A stretch of 64,000 nucleotides of DNA from Geomonas limicola (GTDB lineage: Bacteria > Desulfobacterota > Desulfuromonadia > Geobacterales > Geobacteraceae), in the NCBI RefSeq assembly GCF_014193675.1, contig NZ_BLXZ01000002.1, positions 124,001 to 188,000 of the forward strand, written 5' to 3'. Position numbers and translations under genes: made by a program. A model generated the notes under the pieces. The model saw only the letters and a program-made list of their open reading frames with translations. It ran no database searches and was not told where the DNA came from. Positions 34,326-44,341 of the stretch are shown one piece after another; the first letter of the stretch is position 1, and each line of letters opens with the position of its first letter.

Positions 34326-37300
34326 CTACAGCGCCTTCGCCCGGTGCTTCTCCTTCCAGGACTCCACCATGAAGTAGAGGATCGGGATGGTGATCCTGGA
34401 GAGCGCGGTGGAGGCGATCTCGCCGCACATCATGGCGAGCGCGAGCCCCTGGAAGATCGGGTCGAAGAGGATCACGAAGCTCCCCACCACCACGGCCGCC
34501 GCGGTCAACAGCATCGGACGGAAGCGGACCGCGCCGGCGTCGATGATCGCCTCGTCGAGCGGCATCCCCTCGCGACGCCTCAACTCCGCAAAGTCGATGA
34601 GGATGATGGAGTTCCGCACGATGATGCCGGCCAGGGCGATGAAGCCGATCATGCTGGTGGCGGTGAAGAAGGCGCCCATGAGCGCGTGCCCCGGCAGGAT
34701 GCCGATCAGGGTGAGCGGGATGGGGGCCATGATCACCAGCGGCGTGGTGAAGTCCTTGAACCAGGCCACCACCAGCACGTAGATGAGCACCATCACCGTG
34801 GCGAAGGCGGCGCCCAGGTCGCGGAACACCTCGTAGGTGATGTGCCACTCGCCGTCCCACTTGATCCCGGGGCGGGTCTCGTCCCAGGGCTGCGAGGCCG
34901 CCCGCTGCTCGATCCGGTAGCCGCCGGGGAGCGAGATCTTGTCGATCTCCTTCTGCATCTGGAGAATCGCGTAGACCGGCGCCTCGATCACCCCGGCCAC
35001 GTCGCCGGTCACGTACACCACGCTCTTCAGGTTCTTGCGGTAGAGCGACTTCGCCTCCACCCCCGGTACCACCCGGACCAGTTCGGAGAGCGGCACATTC
35101 CCCTTGGCGCCGGGGACGTAGACCGAGGCAAGCGAGGAGAGGTCGTTGCGGGAGCCGGTGGGGAGCCTCAGGTTGATGAAGACCGGTTCTTTCTCGCCGG
35201 CCGCGTGCATGAGTCCCGCCGGTGCACCACCCACCGCGACCTGCAGGGTGTGCACCACGTCGGCCGCCGCCACCCCCGAGAGCGCCGCCTTCTCGCGGTC
35301 CACCTCGAAGCGGAAGCTCGGCTGGTCGTCTTCCTGGTACCAGTCGGCGTCGACGACACCGGCGGTATTCTTGAAGATATCCTTCACCTTGGCGGCGATG
35401 GCGACCCGGGTTTCCTGGTCCGGGCCGTACACCTCGGCCACCAGCGTGGAAAGCACCGGCGGTCCTGGCGGGATCTCGGCCACCTTGATGCGGGCACCGT
35501 AGCGGTCGGTGATCGCCTTCAGCTGCGGGCGGATCCGCTTGGCGATGTCGTGGGACTGCCCCTTGCGCTCGTCCTTGCCGACCAGGTTCACCTGGATCTC
35601 GGCGATGTTCGCACCCTTCCTGAGGTAGTAGTGGCGCACCAGGCCGTTGAAGTTGAAGGGGGAGCTGATCCCGACGTAGCTCTGGAAATCGGTCACCTCG
35701 GGGACCTTCCGGAGCGCATCGCCCAACTCGGCCACCATGCGGGCGTTCTCCTCCAGCGTGGTCCCCTCCGGCGCGTCCACGATGAGCTGCAGCTCGCTCT
35801 TGTTGTCGAAGGGGAGCATCTTCACGGTGACCGCCTTGAAGTAGATGAGCGAGCAGGAGGCCAGGAGCAGCACCACCACCAGCGTCAGGAAGCCGGCGCG
35901 CACCTTCTTTTTATGCAGGAGCGCCCCCATGACGCGCCGGTAGAAGCGGGTCACCCCGGATTCCTCCGGCTCCGCGTCGCTGCCGAAGTGGGACTCCCCC
36001 TTCATGAACCGGTAGGCGAAGTACGGGGTCACGATGAAGGCGATCAAGAGCGAGAAGACCATGGCCATGCTTGCGCCGACCGGGATCGGGCGCATGTAGG
36101 GTCCCATGAGCCCGCCGACGAACCCCATGGGGAGGATCGAGCCGATGACCGCCAGGGTCGCGAGCATGGTCGGGTTGCCGATCTCGTCGACGGCGCGGAT
36201 CGCCGCTTCCAGCGGTTTCAGTCGCGTGGTGGTGAAGTAGCGGTGGATGTTCTCCACCACGACGATGGCGTCGTCCACCAGGATCCCGATGGAGAAGATG
36301 AGCGCGAACAGGGTGATCCGGTTCAGCGTGTAGCCGACCCGGTTGAAGATGAACATGGTGAGCGCCAGCGTCACGGGAATCGCGATGGCCGCGACGGCGC
36401 CGGCGCGCCACCCCATGAAGACGGCGATCAGGATGGTGACCGAGATGGCGGCCAGGAACATGTGGAACAAAAGCTCGTTGTTCTTGTCCTTGGCGGTTTC
36501 ACCGTAGTTGCGGGTTACCGTCACCTGCATCTCGGACGGGATGATCTTCCCTTTCTGGAATTCCACCCGTTTCAGGAGGTCCTCGGCGACCCAGGTCGCG
36601 TTGGCCCCTTTTCTCTTGGCGATGGAAATGGTGACCGCCGGGTAGTCCCCGGAGCCGCCGCTAAGCCCCTTGTGCGAGGCGGCCGGCCCCAGCCCGAAGA
36701 AGACGTAGTCCTGCGGGTCCTGGATGCCGTCGGTCACGGTGGCGACGTCGGAGAGGTAAACCGGGCGGCCGTCTTTCACGCTCACCACCAGGCGCTGGGC
36801 GCTCGCCGCGTCAGAGAGGAAGTTTCCCGCGTTCAGCGTGTAGTCGCGGTTACCCGAGGAGAAATCCCCGGCGCGCCGGGCGACGTTCCCCTTTTCCAGG
36901 GCCGCGGAGACAGCGAGCGGGGAGAGGCCGTAGGCGGAGAGGCGCCCGGGATCGAGGCGCACCTTCAGTTCGCGGGAGAGCCCCCCCTTGATCTCGGTGG
37001 CGGCCACGTTGTCGGCTTTTGCGAGCTCGTCGCAGAGTTCGCGCGCCACCCGTCTCAGGGCGTGGTGGTCGTAGCGCTCGCTCCAGAGCGTCAGGGTGAC
37101 GATGGGGACGTCGTCGATGGACTTCGGGACCACCAGCGGTTCCTGGGCCCCCGGCGGCAGCAGGGTCCGGTTGCTCATCACCTTGTTGTAGAGCTTGACG
37201 AGCGACTCCTCCATGTTCTCACCGACCAGGAAGCGGACCGTGACGATACCCATGCCGGGGCGGCTCGCGGAGTAGAGGTACTCCACCCCCTTGATCTCCC

Positions 37301-37532
37301 AGAGCTTCTTCTCGAACGGAGCGACCAGGCGCTGCTCGACCTCCTTAGGCGAGGAGCCCGGCATCGGGAGGTAGACGTCGATCATGGGGACCACGATCTG
37401 CGGTTCCTCCTCGCGCGGCGTGGCGAGCACCGAGAAGAGCCCCAGCAAGAGCGAGGCGCCCACGATGAGCGGGGTGAGCTTGGAATCTATGAAGGCGCGG
37501 GCGATGCGGCCCGCGAAGCCGAGCTTGTCCAT
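34326..37532 (-). CDS. RND efflux pump inner-membrane permease
   Basis: A 1,068-residue AcrB-type transporter: one N-terminal helix ('[28 protein letters not shown]' in part), two large periplasmic loops and two groups of transmembrane helices. The proton-relay Asp pair lies in '[17 protein letters not shown]' near residue 419, and '[22 protein letters not shown]' (in part) marks TM10-11. It expels small molecules together with the two genes upstream in the same operon. Substrate unknown. Confidence 0.95.
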   Translation of the reverse strand: MDKLGFAGRIARAFIDSKLTPLIVGASLLLGLFSVLATPREEEPQIVVPMIDVYLPMPGSSPKEVEQRLVAPFEKKLWEIKGVEYLYSASRPGMGIVTVRFLVGENMEESLVKLYNKVMSNRTLLPPGAQEPLVVPKSIDDVPIVTLTLWSERYDHHALRRVARELCDELAKADNVAATEIKGGLSRELKVRLDPGRLSAYGLSPLAVSAALEKGNVARRAGDFSSGNRDYTLNAGNFLSDAASAQRLVVSVKDGRPVYLSDVATVTDGIQDPQDYVFFGLGPAASHKGLSGGSGDYPAVTISIAKRKGANATWVAEDLLKRVEFQKGKIIPSEMQVTVTRNYGETAKDKNNELLFHMFLAAISVTILIAVFMGWRAGAVAAIAIPVTLALTMFIFNRVGYTLNRITLFALIFSIGILVDDAIVVVENIHRYFTTTRLKPLEAAIRAVDEIGNPTMLATLAVIGSILPMGFVGGLMGPYMRPIPVGASMAMVFSLLIAFIVTPYFAYRFMKGESHFGSDAEPEESGVTRFYRRVMGALLHKKKVRAGFLTLVVVLLLASCSLIYFKAVTVKMLPFDNKSELQLIVDAPEGTTLEENARMVAELGDALRKVPEVTDFQSYVGISSPFNFNGLVRHYYLRKGANIAEIQVNLVGKDERKGQSHDIAKRIRPQLKAITDRYGARIKVAEIPPGPPVLSTLVAEVYGPDQETRVAIAAKVKDIFKNTAGVVDADWYQEDDQPSFRFEVDREKAALSGVAAADVVHTLQVAVGGAPAGLMHAAGEKEPVFINLRLPTGSRNDLSSLASVYVPGAKGNVPLSELVRVVPGVEAKSLYRKNLKSVVYVTGDVAGVIEAPVYAILQMQKEIDKISLPGGYRIEQRAASQPWDETRPGIKWDGEWHITYEVFRDLGAAFATVMVLIYVLVVAWFKDFTTPLVIMAPIPLTLIGILPGHALMGAFFTATSMIGFIALAGIIVRNSIILIDFAELRRREGMPLDEAIIDAGAVRFRPMLLTAAAVVVGSFVILFDPIFQGLALAMMCGEIASTALSRITIPILYFMVESWKEKHRAKAL

Positions 37533-37823
37533 GAAGTCTCCACAGGGATGAAGAGGATAAACCTTTTAAAACCAACAGGGATGAATGGGATACATGGGAT
37601 AAAACCTGAGAACCGGGATGAAGGCAAAATCCTTTTAGCCTCACGGCAAAAGCAGTACAGCCTTTCCCTCTGCTCCAGATGTCGGCGAGCGCCCCACCGT
37701 CAAATTGTGCTCTCGTTTTTCATCCCATTAATCCCATTCATCCCTGTTGTTCCAAGTCCTTATCCCATTCATCCCGTTCATCCCTGTTGTCTTAAGTCTT
37801 TATCCCATTCATCCCTGCTCAGC
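37533..37823. repeat. Inverted and direct repeats between RND adaptor and pump genes
   Basis: The word ATCCCATTCATCCCTGTT occurs at 37731-37748 and, in near-identical form, around 37762-37790 and 37802-37818. Its reverse complement lies at 37574-37591. The region could fold into a long stem with a ~140-base loop inside the operon mRNA. No gene. Confidence 0.8.
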
Positions 37824-38921
37824 TTATTCCAGGCGTGCCCCGTCGCTCACCTGTTCAGCGCCGGCGACCACGATGCGCTCGCCCGCGTTCAGCCCGGAGA
37901 GCACCTCGACCTTGCCACCGATCGTCTTACCCAGCTTCACCAACCTCAGCCGCGCAATTCCCCCCTGCCCCACCACCCAAACCGAGGTGAGTGCACCACG
38001 CTCCACCACGGCCTTGGCGGGAACCGCAATCCCCTGGCGGGAACCGGTCCTGAAGTAGGCCTTGCCGTAGGCCCCGGCACGCAACGCCTTGCCGGAAAGG
38101 TCGATCTTCACCAGGAAGGTGCGGCTCGCCGGGTCCACCAGCGGTACGATCTCGGAGACCCGGCCGGCAGCCGGCGCCCCCTCGAGGTCGAGGGTCACCT
38201 GGTCGCCGGGCTTCACCTTGCCCAAAAGCCCTTCGGCCGCGGCCACCTCCAGGCGGTAGCCGCCATCCCCCTCCACGGTGATGAGCGGCGTCCCCGGGAA
38301 AACGGTCTGCCCCGCCTCCACCGGCTTGGCCACCACGACACCGGCGATGGGCGAGGTCACCTTGCCGTACCCGGCAACCGTGCCGGCGGCGCGGGCGCTC
38401 TCGCGGGTCTGCCTGAGCCGCGCCTCGGCGCGCGCGAGCCCCTGCTGCGCCACCTCCTGCTCCATCTGGCGTTCCTCGAACTCCTGGCGGGTCAGCGCCT
38501 GCTCGGCGTAGAGCTTGCGGTAGCGCTCGAAGGTCGCCTCGGCGAGCCTCTTGCGGGAGCGCGCCTCGTCCACCCCGCGCTGCGCCTCCTCGACCGCGGC
38601 CTGGGCACCGGCCGCCGCCGCGCCGCTCTCCGCCGCCTCGATGGTTACCAGGACTTTCCCCTTGGGAACCCGCTCTCCCTCGCGCACCTGCACCGCGCTT
38701 ACCGTCCCGGAAAGCCGGGCAGCCACCACGGCCGAATTGCGCGCCCGGACCGTCCCCACCGCTTCCTGCAGCTCGGGGATCTGCTCCTGCGCCAGCGCGG
38801 CAACCGTCGCCCCGCGCACCAGGACCGGGGCCTTTTGCTGCGCCGCCTCGGGATTGCTCTTGCTGCAGCCCAGGGCCGCCAGAAGGATAAGGGCCAGCGC
38901 TCCGCCCGTTGCCACTCTCAT
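37824..38921 (-). CDS. RND efflux periplasmic adaptor (MFP), lipoprotein
   Basis: A 365-residue membrane-fusion protein with a lipobox (LAALGC). The lipoyl-like halves are 'NSAVVAARLSGTVSAVQVREGERVPKGKVLVTIE' (in part) and 'SPIAGVVVAKPVEAGQTVFPGTPL' (in part), separated by a long coiled-coil hairpin (~95-160). Beta-barrel and membrane-proximal domains follow. It bridges the pump and TolC-like channel. ATG overlaps the upstream stop (ATGA). Confidence 0.94.
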   Translation of the reverse strand: MRVATGGALALILLAALGCSKSNPEAAQQKAPVLVRGATVAALAQEQIPELQEAVGTVRARNSAVVAARLSGTVSAVQVREGERVPKGKVLVTIEAAESGAAAAGAQAAVEEAQRGVDEARSRKRLAEATFERYRKLYAEQALTRQEFEERQMEQEVAQQGLARAEARLRQTRESARAAGTVAGYGKVTSPIAGVVVAKPVEAGQTVFPGTPLITVEGDGGYRLEVAAAEGLLGKVKPGDQVTLDLEGAPAAGRVSEIVPLVDPASRTFLVKIDLSGKALRAGAYGKAYFRTGSRQGIAVPAKAVVERGALTSVWVVGQGGIARLRLVKLGKTIGGKVEVLSGLNAGERIVVAGAEQVSDGARLE

Positions 38922-40258
38922 CGTAATACCTCCGTCACAAGTACCCCTGCCGCGTGGTAGAGCTGGGCCGCCGAACGGAGCTCGGCGTTCTCCACCTCCA
39001 CCAGGTTGGCCCGCGACCGGTTCAGGGTCGCCTCGGCATCCATCAGTTCCACCATCGAGGAGAGCCCGCCGGCAAAACGCAGCGTCACCAGCCTGACCCC
39101 CTCCTGGGCCGCCTGGAGCGCAGCCCGCGCCGAAACGAGCTTGGCAGCCACCTCCTTGCGGCGCAGCCTCGCCTCGGTCACCTGGAGGGTCACCTCACGG
39201 CGCCGGTCCTCCAGGACCTCGGCTGCCGCCTGCCGGGAGAGTTCCGCCCTCCCCTTCTCATGGGAGCGGCGCGTGCCGTCGAAGAGGTCCCAGCGCAGGT
39301 TGACCCCGACGTTCCAGGAGTCGTGGTCGTAGCCAAGCGGCAGCTCCCGGTCGTTTACCTGGTAGCTCGCCGAGGCGTACACCGTCGGGAGGTAGGCGTT
39401 CTTCGCCTGGCGCACCGCAAGCTCCCCCTTCTGCACCGCCTGCTCGGCAACGGCCAGGTCGGGGCGCTGCTTCAGCGCAAGCTCCGCCAGGTCCGCGCGC
39501 TGGTCCGGATCGCTCAACTGCGGCAGCCCTGCGATGTCCAGCGCCTCACCTTCGGGCCCACCCAAAACCAGGTTCAGGCGCAGCCGTGAGAGCTGCAGCT
39601 CGTTGGTCGCGCTCACCTGCGCCTGCTCGGCCTCGGAAACCTCGGTCGCCGCCCGCAGCTGATCGGACTTGAGCCCGACCCCGTCGCGCTCCCGCACCTG
39701 GGCCAGGCGCAGATGCTCCCGGGCGTCGGCCAGCGCCTGGTCGGCGATGTCCCGGTAGGCGCCGGCCCGGCGCACCTCGAGGTAGGCGAGGTAAACCCGG
39801 AAGGTGACCTGCTCGCGGGCCTGCCGGAGCGCGGTCTGGGCCGTCTCGGCATCCTTCTCGGCGAGCTTCACGCCGGTCGACACGTTGAAATCGATAAGCG
39901 GCTGCTCCAGGCGGAGCAGGGTCCGGAAGTCGCCGCGCGGGCTCGGGTTGTTCAGCGCTCCCGCGGCGAAATCGCTGGCGGGATTGATGCGCCCTTCGTC
40001 GAGCTTCATCATGAAAACGCTTGAGGGGGTGGTGGAGAGGAGGGCGCCGCTTTCCAGCGAGACCCGGGGGAGGTAGCGGCTCTTGCTGCCGGCCACCCCT
40101 TCCCGAGCGGCCCCCTCTTCCAGGGCCGCCGCCTTCAGCAGGTGGTTGTTGGCCAGGGCCCGCTGCACCGCATCCTTGAGGGAGACGGTCTCGCCGAAAG
40201 CAGGGATCGCCGTAGCCCAGAGCAGGCAGGCGATCTGCAGTACTGCCTTGTTGTTCAC
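38918..40258 (-). CDS. TolC-like outer-membrane efflux channel
   Basis: A 446-residue outer-membrane factor with a signal peptide (~1-21, 'AIPAFGE') and two OEP repeats built from long amphipathic helices ('LAYLEVRRAGAYRDIADQALADAREHL' in part) plus strand pairs such as 'ASYQVNDRELP'. First gene of the efflux operon. GTG start behind AGGAGG. The upstream region holds its promoter and a palindrome. Confidence 0.94.
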   Translation of the reverse strand: MNNKAVLQIACLLWATAIPAFGETVSLKDAVQRALANNHLLKAAALEEGAAREGVAGSKSRYLPRVSLESGALLSTTPSSVFMMKLDEGRINPASDFAAGALNNPSPRGDFRTLLRLEQPLIDFNVSTGVKLAEKDAETAQTALRQAREQVTFRVYLAYLEVRRAGAYRDIADQALADAREHLRLAQVRERDGVGLKSDQLRAATEVSEAEQAQVSATNELQLSRLRLNLVLGGPEGEALDIAGLPQLSDPDQRADLAELALKQRPDLAVAEQAVQKGELAVRQAKNAYLPTVYASASYQVNDRELPLGYDHDSWNVGVNLRWDLFDGTRRSHEKGRAELSRQAAAEVLEDRRREVTLQVTEARLRRKEVAAKLVSARAALQAAQEGVRLVTLRFAGGLSSMVELMDAEATLNRSRANLVEVENAELRSAAQLYHAAGVLVTEVLR

Positions 40259-40297
40259 TGAGATGCCTCCTGGTGGGATTGATCAAGGCGAAGTCGA

Positions 40298-40323
40298 CAT
40301 ATATATGAATCCTTATATATATG
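40298..40323. promoter_or_regulatory. AT-rich palindrome over the efflux operon -10 (candidate operator)
   Basis: CATATATATG and TATATATATG lie either side of an AATCCT centre. The palindrome covers the -10 of the efflux promoter and lies ~40 bp before the first gene. Its form resembles TetR- or PadR-type operators, but no regulator gene is adjacent. Confidence 0.55.
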
Positions 40324-40342
40324 CTGTAAGTGCAGTTGTCAA
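40314..40342 (-). promoter_or_regulatory. Sigma-70 promoter of the RND efflux operon
   Basis: Minus strand: perfect -35 TTGACA, a 17-bp spacer, and -10 TATATA. Confidence 0.78.
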
Positions 40343-40494
40343 GGTTATTCCCGGTTTTTTAGGGCTCGGGTCGCCAGGGGGGAGGAAAGAGTGGGGCAGG
40401 AAGGCGCCAGCTGGCACTGACCGATGAGATCTGAGCTAGCGGGAGGCGGTGAGGAGTGGCCCTCTCAGGCAGGAGGATCCCGATCACCAGGATC

Positions 40495-40590
40495 CCCCCT
40501 GAGGGGGTTAGGGGGTGGGGGAAGCCGCCATGGTGAAATCAGCCGGTCATCTACGGGCGCTCCTCCCTTTCACAAGGGAGGAGCGCCTGG
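40495..40590. repeat. Dispersed intergenic hairpin repeat (copy C) with perfect GC-rich stem
   Basis: The left part has CCCTGAGGGGG and a GGGTGGGGGAAGCCGCC tract resembling copies A and B. The right part (40557-40586) is a perfect 13-bp stem GCGCTCCTCCCTT / AAGGGAGGAGCGC with a 4-base loop. It lies just after the stop of the YVTN lipoprotein gene and could end its transcript, though it lacks a T run. The rest of the 40343-40494 gap holds nothing I recognise. Confidence 0.6.
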
Positions 40591-40601
40591 ACGGCAGGGG
40601 G

Positions 40602-42890
40602 TCAGGGGAGGACGGCGATGGCGACCGGTCCGGCTGCGGTCTGGGCTCCGGCCACCAGGCCATTGTTCGAGGTGTTGAAGACCGTGACGGTGCTGCCGGA
40701 GTTGTTCACCACGTAGTACCGGCCGGTACTCGGTCGTACCGCTACCGCCATGGGGCCGCCGGAGACGGAGATGGTGCCCGCCGGGGTGTTGGTCGAGGTG
40801 TTGAGCACCGAGACGGTGTTGCTGCCGTTGTTGGCCACGTAGGCGCGGTTCGCGGCGCTGTCGATGGCGATACCTTGCGGGTTGCTGCCGGCGGAAATGG
40901 TGCCGGTCACGGTATTGGTCGAGGTGTTGATCACCAGGACGTTGTTCGAGTTGCTGCAGGTGACGTAGGCGAAGTTGCCGTTCAGGGCGATGTTATTCGG
41001 GCCGCTTGCCGACAGTGTGGTCGGTATGGTGGCGATCACCAGGTTGCTGCCGTTGATCACGCTCACCGTGTTGCTCCCGCTGTTGGCGACGTAGATCCGG
41101 GATCCCGAGGCGTTCGCCGCGACCCCTTCGGGGCTCGTCCCCACCGGGATGGTGGCGACCACGCTGTCGGTATCGGTGTTGATGACCGACAGGTTCCCCG
41201 AGAACTTGTTCGCCACGTAGGCCCGGCTGGTTGAAGGTGCGAGCGCGATACCCCAGGGAGCGTTGCGCACCGGGATCGTTTTGACCGTGGTATTGGTGGT
41301 GAGATCGACGACGGACACGGTGCCGCTGCCGCTGTTGGTGACGTACGCCTTGTTGGTGCTGGTGTTCAGCGCCACCCCCTGCGGCGCGGTACCGACCGTG
41401 ATCGGGGTGCCCGTGATCTGGTTCGTGGAGGTATCGAGCACCTGCAGGGCATTCAAGCCGCTGCTGACCAGGTAGGCCTTGTCGGCAGGGGTTGTCGGGA
41501 CCACCGTTTGCACGAGGACCGTTACCTTGGTGCTCAAGGTTCCGACGGTCGCGGTAATGGTCGCCGTGCCGTTGGCAACACCCAGCACCGTCCCCTTGGT
41601 TTCCGGGGCATTGCCCACCTGGGCGATCGAGGGGGTGCCCGAAACCCAGGTGGCTGAGCTGGTAAGGTCCTCGGTTGAGGAGTCGGAGAAGGTGCCGGTG
41701 AGGGTGAGCGGCGCGCTGGTACCGCGGGGAACGGTCGCCGGACTGGGCGTGATGGCCAGTGACCTCAGGGCCTTGACGCTGAGGGTCGTCTCGTCGGAAA
41801 CCGAACCCAGGGTAGCCCGGACGAAGGTGGTGCCGGAACTGCCGATGCTCGCCAGGCCGCGCGGCCCGCTTACATTGTTGAAGCTGGCCGCCGAGGGGAC
41901 CGACGACGTCCAGGTCGCCACGGCAGTGACATCCCGGTCGGCGTTGTTGTCGAAGGATCCGGTCGCGGTGAATTGCAGTGTGGTGCCTGAGACGGCGCTC
42001 GGGGTGACCGGGGTTACCGTGATGCTGCTCGGGCCTTGGACCGTCACGGCGGCAGGGGTGCTCAACACCCCGTTGTAGGAAGCGGTCACGCTCGCGCTTC
42101 CCCCGGCGGCAGCCGTCGCGCGCCCCCTGCTTCCGGCTACGTTGCTGATGCTCGCCACGGTACTTGGGGTGGAGCTCCAGGTTACCAGGGTGGTGAGATC
42201 CGGGGTATCGCCGTTGGAGAGGAGTCCGGTGGCGCTGAACTGCTGCTGGTCCCCTGACAGAGCCGTCCAGGTGGCCGGGGAGACGCTAATCGACTGCAGC
42301 GTGGCGACGGTCAGGCTGACCGGGCCGCCGGTGACCCCGCCGAAGCTGCCGCTGATCTGGGTAGGTCCCGCCCCCACTCCGGTTGCCATCCCCCCAGCGG
42401 CGATGGTGGCAACACCGGTGTTCGAGCTCTGCCAGCTGACCTGGCTGGTGAGGTTCTGGGTAGTGCCGTTGCCCAGGTGGCCGGTAGCGCTGAACTGCAG
42501 CCTGCTGCCGGCAACGAGGACGCCCGGGGTTACCGGGGTGATGTCGATCGACTGCAGCGGAGAAACGGTCAAGGTGACCGGGACAGAAGAGAGCGTGCCC
42601 AGACTTGCCGTGATGAGGCTTTGGCCAGCCGCCACCCCCGTCGCCAGACCCTGGTTCACGGTGGCAACACTGCTGGTGCCGGAACTCCAGTTTGCGGTAC
42701 TGGTGACGTCGACCGCACTGCCGTCCGAATACTGGGCGCTGGCGTACAGCTGCAGCGTGGTTCCCGGCGCGAGGCTCGGTGCCGTGGGGAGAACGCTTAC
42801 CGAAACCAGGGTTGCAGGATGGGACGAGCCCCCACCACAACCCGAGAGCAGAAACACCACGAGGAGCAGCGCGCGACAGAACGTGGACAT
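40602..42890 (-). CDS. Lipoprotein with Big_2 Ig-like repeats and a YVTN beta-propeller
   Basis: A 762-residue outer-membrane lipoprotein (lipobox LLSGC). Residues ~30-465 contain several Big_2-type domains of about 90 residues with recurring 'GTTLQF.ATG...D.T..DLTS.VTW.S' and 'ATGVAAG.A.ITAS' motifs. Residues ~470-760 form a YVTN-type propeller with blades such as 'AYVTNSGSGTVSVVDLTTNT' and 'PQGVALN'. Such proteins usually act in surface adhesion or scaffolding; no enzymatic motif is visible. A sigma-70-like promoter lies upstream. Confidence 0.88.
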   Translation of the reverse strand: MSTFCRALLLVVFLLSGCGGGSSHPATLVSVSVLPTAPSLAPGTTLQLYASAQYSDGSAVDVTSTANWSSGTSSVATVNQGLATGVAAGQSLITASLGTLSSVPVTLTVSPLQSIDITPVTPGVLVAGSRLQFSATGHLGNGTTQNLTSQVSWQSSNTGVATIAAGGMATGVGAGPTQISGSFGGVTGGPVSLTVATLQSISVSPATWTALSGDQQQFSATGLLSNGDTPDLTTLVTWSSTPSTVASISNVAGSRGRATAAAGGSASVTASYNGVLSTPAAVTVQGPSSITVTPVTPSAVSGTTLQFTATGSFDNNADRDVTAVATWTSSVPSAASFNNVSGPRGLASIGSSGTTFVRATLGSVSDETTLSVKALRSLAITPSPATVPRGTSAPLTLTGTFSDSSTEDLTSSATWVSGTPSIAQVGNAPETKGTVLGVANGTATITATVGTLSTKVTVLVQTVVPTTPADKAYLVSSGLNALQVLDTSTNQITGTPITVGTAPQGVALNTSTNKAYVTNSGSGTVSVVDLTTNTTVKTIPVRNAPWGIALAPSTSRAYVANKFSGNLSVINTDTDSVVATIPVGTSPEGVAANASGSRIYVANSGSNTVSVINGSNLVIATIPTTLSASGPNNIALNGNFAYVTCSNSNNVLVINTSTNTVTGTISAGSNPQGIAIDSAANRAYVANNGSNTVSVLNTSTNTPAGTISVSGGPMAVAVRPSTGRYYVVNNSGSTVTVFNTSNNGLVAGAQTAAGPVAIAVLP

Positions 42891-42951
42891 GGTTCACTCC
42901 ATGAGAGGCGGGTTAATTAGCTACAGGTAGTGGCAAAACAAGGGACGACCT

Positions 42952-42980
42952 TAAATACCGTTCATCGCCATCAGTGTCAA
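42952..42980 (-). promoter_or_regulatory. Possible sigma-70 promoter of the YVTN lipoprotein
   Basis: Minus strand: TTGACA, 17-bp spacer, TATTTA. The -35 is perfect; the -10 is weak. About 60 bp before the ATG. Confidence 0.42.
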
Positions 42981-43020
42981 GGGATTAAGGAGGCGGGAAG
43001 CACATCCACAAGGGGAGGGG

Positions 43021-43058
43021 TAAAAAAGAGCCGGTCACTGTCGAAACAGGCCGGCTCC
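43021..43058 (-). terminator. Terminator of the DUF815 ATPase gene
   Basis: Minus strand: GAGCCGG / CCGGCTC stem, 17-base loop, then six T. It starts 50 bp after the stop. Confidence 0.85.
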
Positions 43059-43110
43059 AGAGATACCTTCTTGGGCACGTTCGGGTCAGAACGTGGAACT
43101 TTTGTTGCCG

Positions 43111-44001
43111 TTAAGCGCAGCTGTTCAGCAGGTAGCGCCCCACCCAGTTCTTGGAAAACTGGAAGGCGGTCCTGCCGCAGCGCTTGGATTTGTCATGGGA
43201 CCACTGGATGGCGTCGATCTCCAGGTCCTTGCTCCAGGGGATCTCGACCTTGCGTTTGCGCGCCTCGCGCTCGATGCACAGGCGTACCGCGTCCAGGTAG
43301 CGGTCCTGGCTGAAGACGTGGAAGGCAATCCAGAGGCCGAAGCGGTCCGAGAGGGAAACCTTCTCCTCCATCGCCTCGCTCTGCTGCAGCTCGCCGTTCA
43401 CGAACTTGCCGCCGATCTTGTCGCTCTCGTACTCCGGGAGCAGGTGGCGACGGTTCGAAGTGACGTAGATGAGGACGTTTTCCGGAGCGGAGTAGACCGA
43501 GCCGTCCAGCGCGCTCTTCAGCATCTTGTAGCTCAGCTCGCCGATCTCGAAGGTAAGGTCGTCGCAGAGCAGGATGAACCGGTAGGGCTCGTTCTCCACG
43601 GCGCTGAAGATCTCGGAAAGGTAGATGAGGTCTTCCTTCTCCACCTGGATCACCCGGAGCCCTTCGGGAGCGAACTTGTTCAGCAGCGCCTTGACCAGCG
43701 AGGACTTCCCGGTGCCGCGCGAGCCCCAGAGCAGCGCGTTGTTGGCCGGCATCCCCTTCAGGAACTGGCGGGTGTTGCTGACCATGATCTCTTTTTGATT
43801 CTCGACGCCCAGAAGTTCTTCCAGTGTGGTGGTATCGGTGACCTTGACCGGCTCCAGGTATCCGGAGAACGAGTGACGACGCCAGTTGGCGGCATGGCAG
43901 GTGGACCAGTCCACCGGTTTCACGGCCTTGGGGAGCAGCATTTCGACGGAGCCGAGCACGCGCTCGAGCTGGGCGACCACTTCAGGCTTCAGATTTATCA
44001 C
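43111..44001 (-). CDS. DUF815-family AAA+ ATPase
   Basis: A 296-residue P-loop ATPase with Walker A 'LWGSRGTGKSSLVKALL' (residues ~108-124), Walker B 'FILLCDDLTFE', sensor 'NVLIYVTSNRRHLLPE' and 'SLSDRFGLWIAF', which fit DUF815 as annotated in many bacteria. The cellular role is not established. I take the GTG at 44001, behind AAGGAG, rather than the upstream end of the frame. Single gene with its own terminator. Confidence 0.88.
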   Translation of the reverse strand: MINLKPEVVAQLERVLGSVEMLLPKAVKPVDWSTCHAANWRRHSFSGYLEPVKVTDTTTLEELLGVENQKEIMVSNTRQFLKGMPANNALLWGSRGTGKSSLVKALLNKFAPEGLRVIQVEKEDLIYLSEIFSAVENEPYRFILLCDDLTFEIGELSYKMLKSALDGSVYSAPENVLIYVTSNRRHLLPEYESDKIGGKFVNGELQQSEAMEEKVSLSDRFGLWIAFHVFSQDRYLDAVRLCIEREARKRKVEIPWSKDLEIDAIQWSHDKSKRCGRTAFQFSKNWVGRYLLNSCA

Positions 44002-44078
44002 TGGTTCTCCTTGTGCTGATAAAAAATAGCCCTTGTGTATACGTGTCAAGCCGCTGATTGTCAATAGGAAAGGCGGTG

Positions 44079-44278
44079 GCTAGGGGCTAGGGGCTAGGGG
44101 CTAGGGGCTAGGGGCTAGGGGCTAGGGGCTAGGGGCTAGGGGCTAGGGACTAGGGGCTGGGGCTGGGGCTGGGGCTGGGGCTGGGGCTGGGGACTGGGGA
44201 CTGGGGACTGGGGACTGGGGACTGGGGACTGGGGGCTGGGGGCTGGGGGCTGGGGGCTGGGGGCTGGGGGCTGGGGGC
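44079..44278. repeat. G-rich tandem repeat array (GGGGCTA-type)
   Basis: About 200 bp of short tandem units on the plus strand: GGGGCTA (7 bp, ~10 copies), then GGGGCT (6 bp), then GGGGACT (7 bp), then GGGGGCT (7 bp). The runs of four or five G at 2-3 base spacing can form G-quadruplexes. It lies between the DUF815 gene (start 44001) and DUF4337 gene (stop 44342), so upstream of the former. The short Pro/Gln/Ser ORF read through it is an artefact of the repeat. Confidence 0.95.
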
Positions 44279-44341
44279 GAATAATCATTCGCCCCTTGCC
44301 CCGAACCGCCGCGCAGCCACCCGTCGCCCGGACCGCAACCA

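Noticed and set aside
34344..38960. 1,538-codon plus-strand ORF
   Set aside because: It lies antisense to the RND pump and adaptor, has biased His/Arg/Gly/Asp composition typical of the complement of GC-rich genes, and lacks any family resemblance.
44079..44278. Tandem array as a CRISPR
   Set aside because: Units are 6-7 bp with no spacers; it is a simple tandem repeat.
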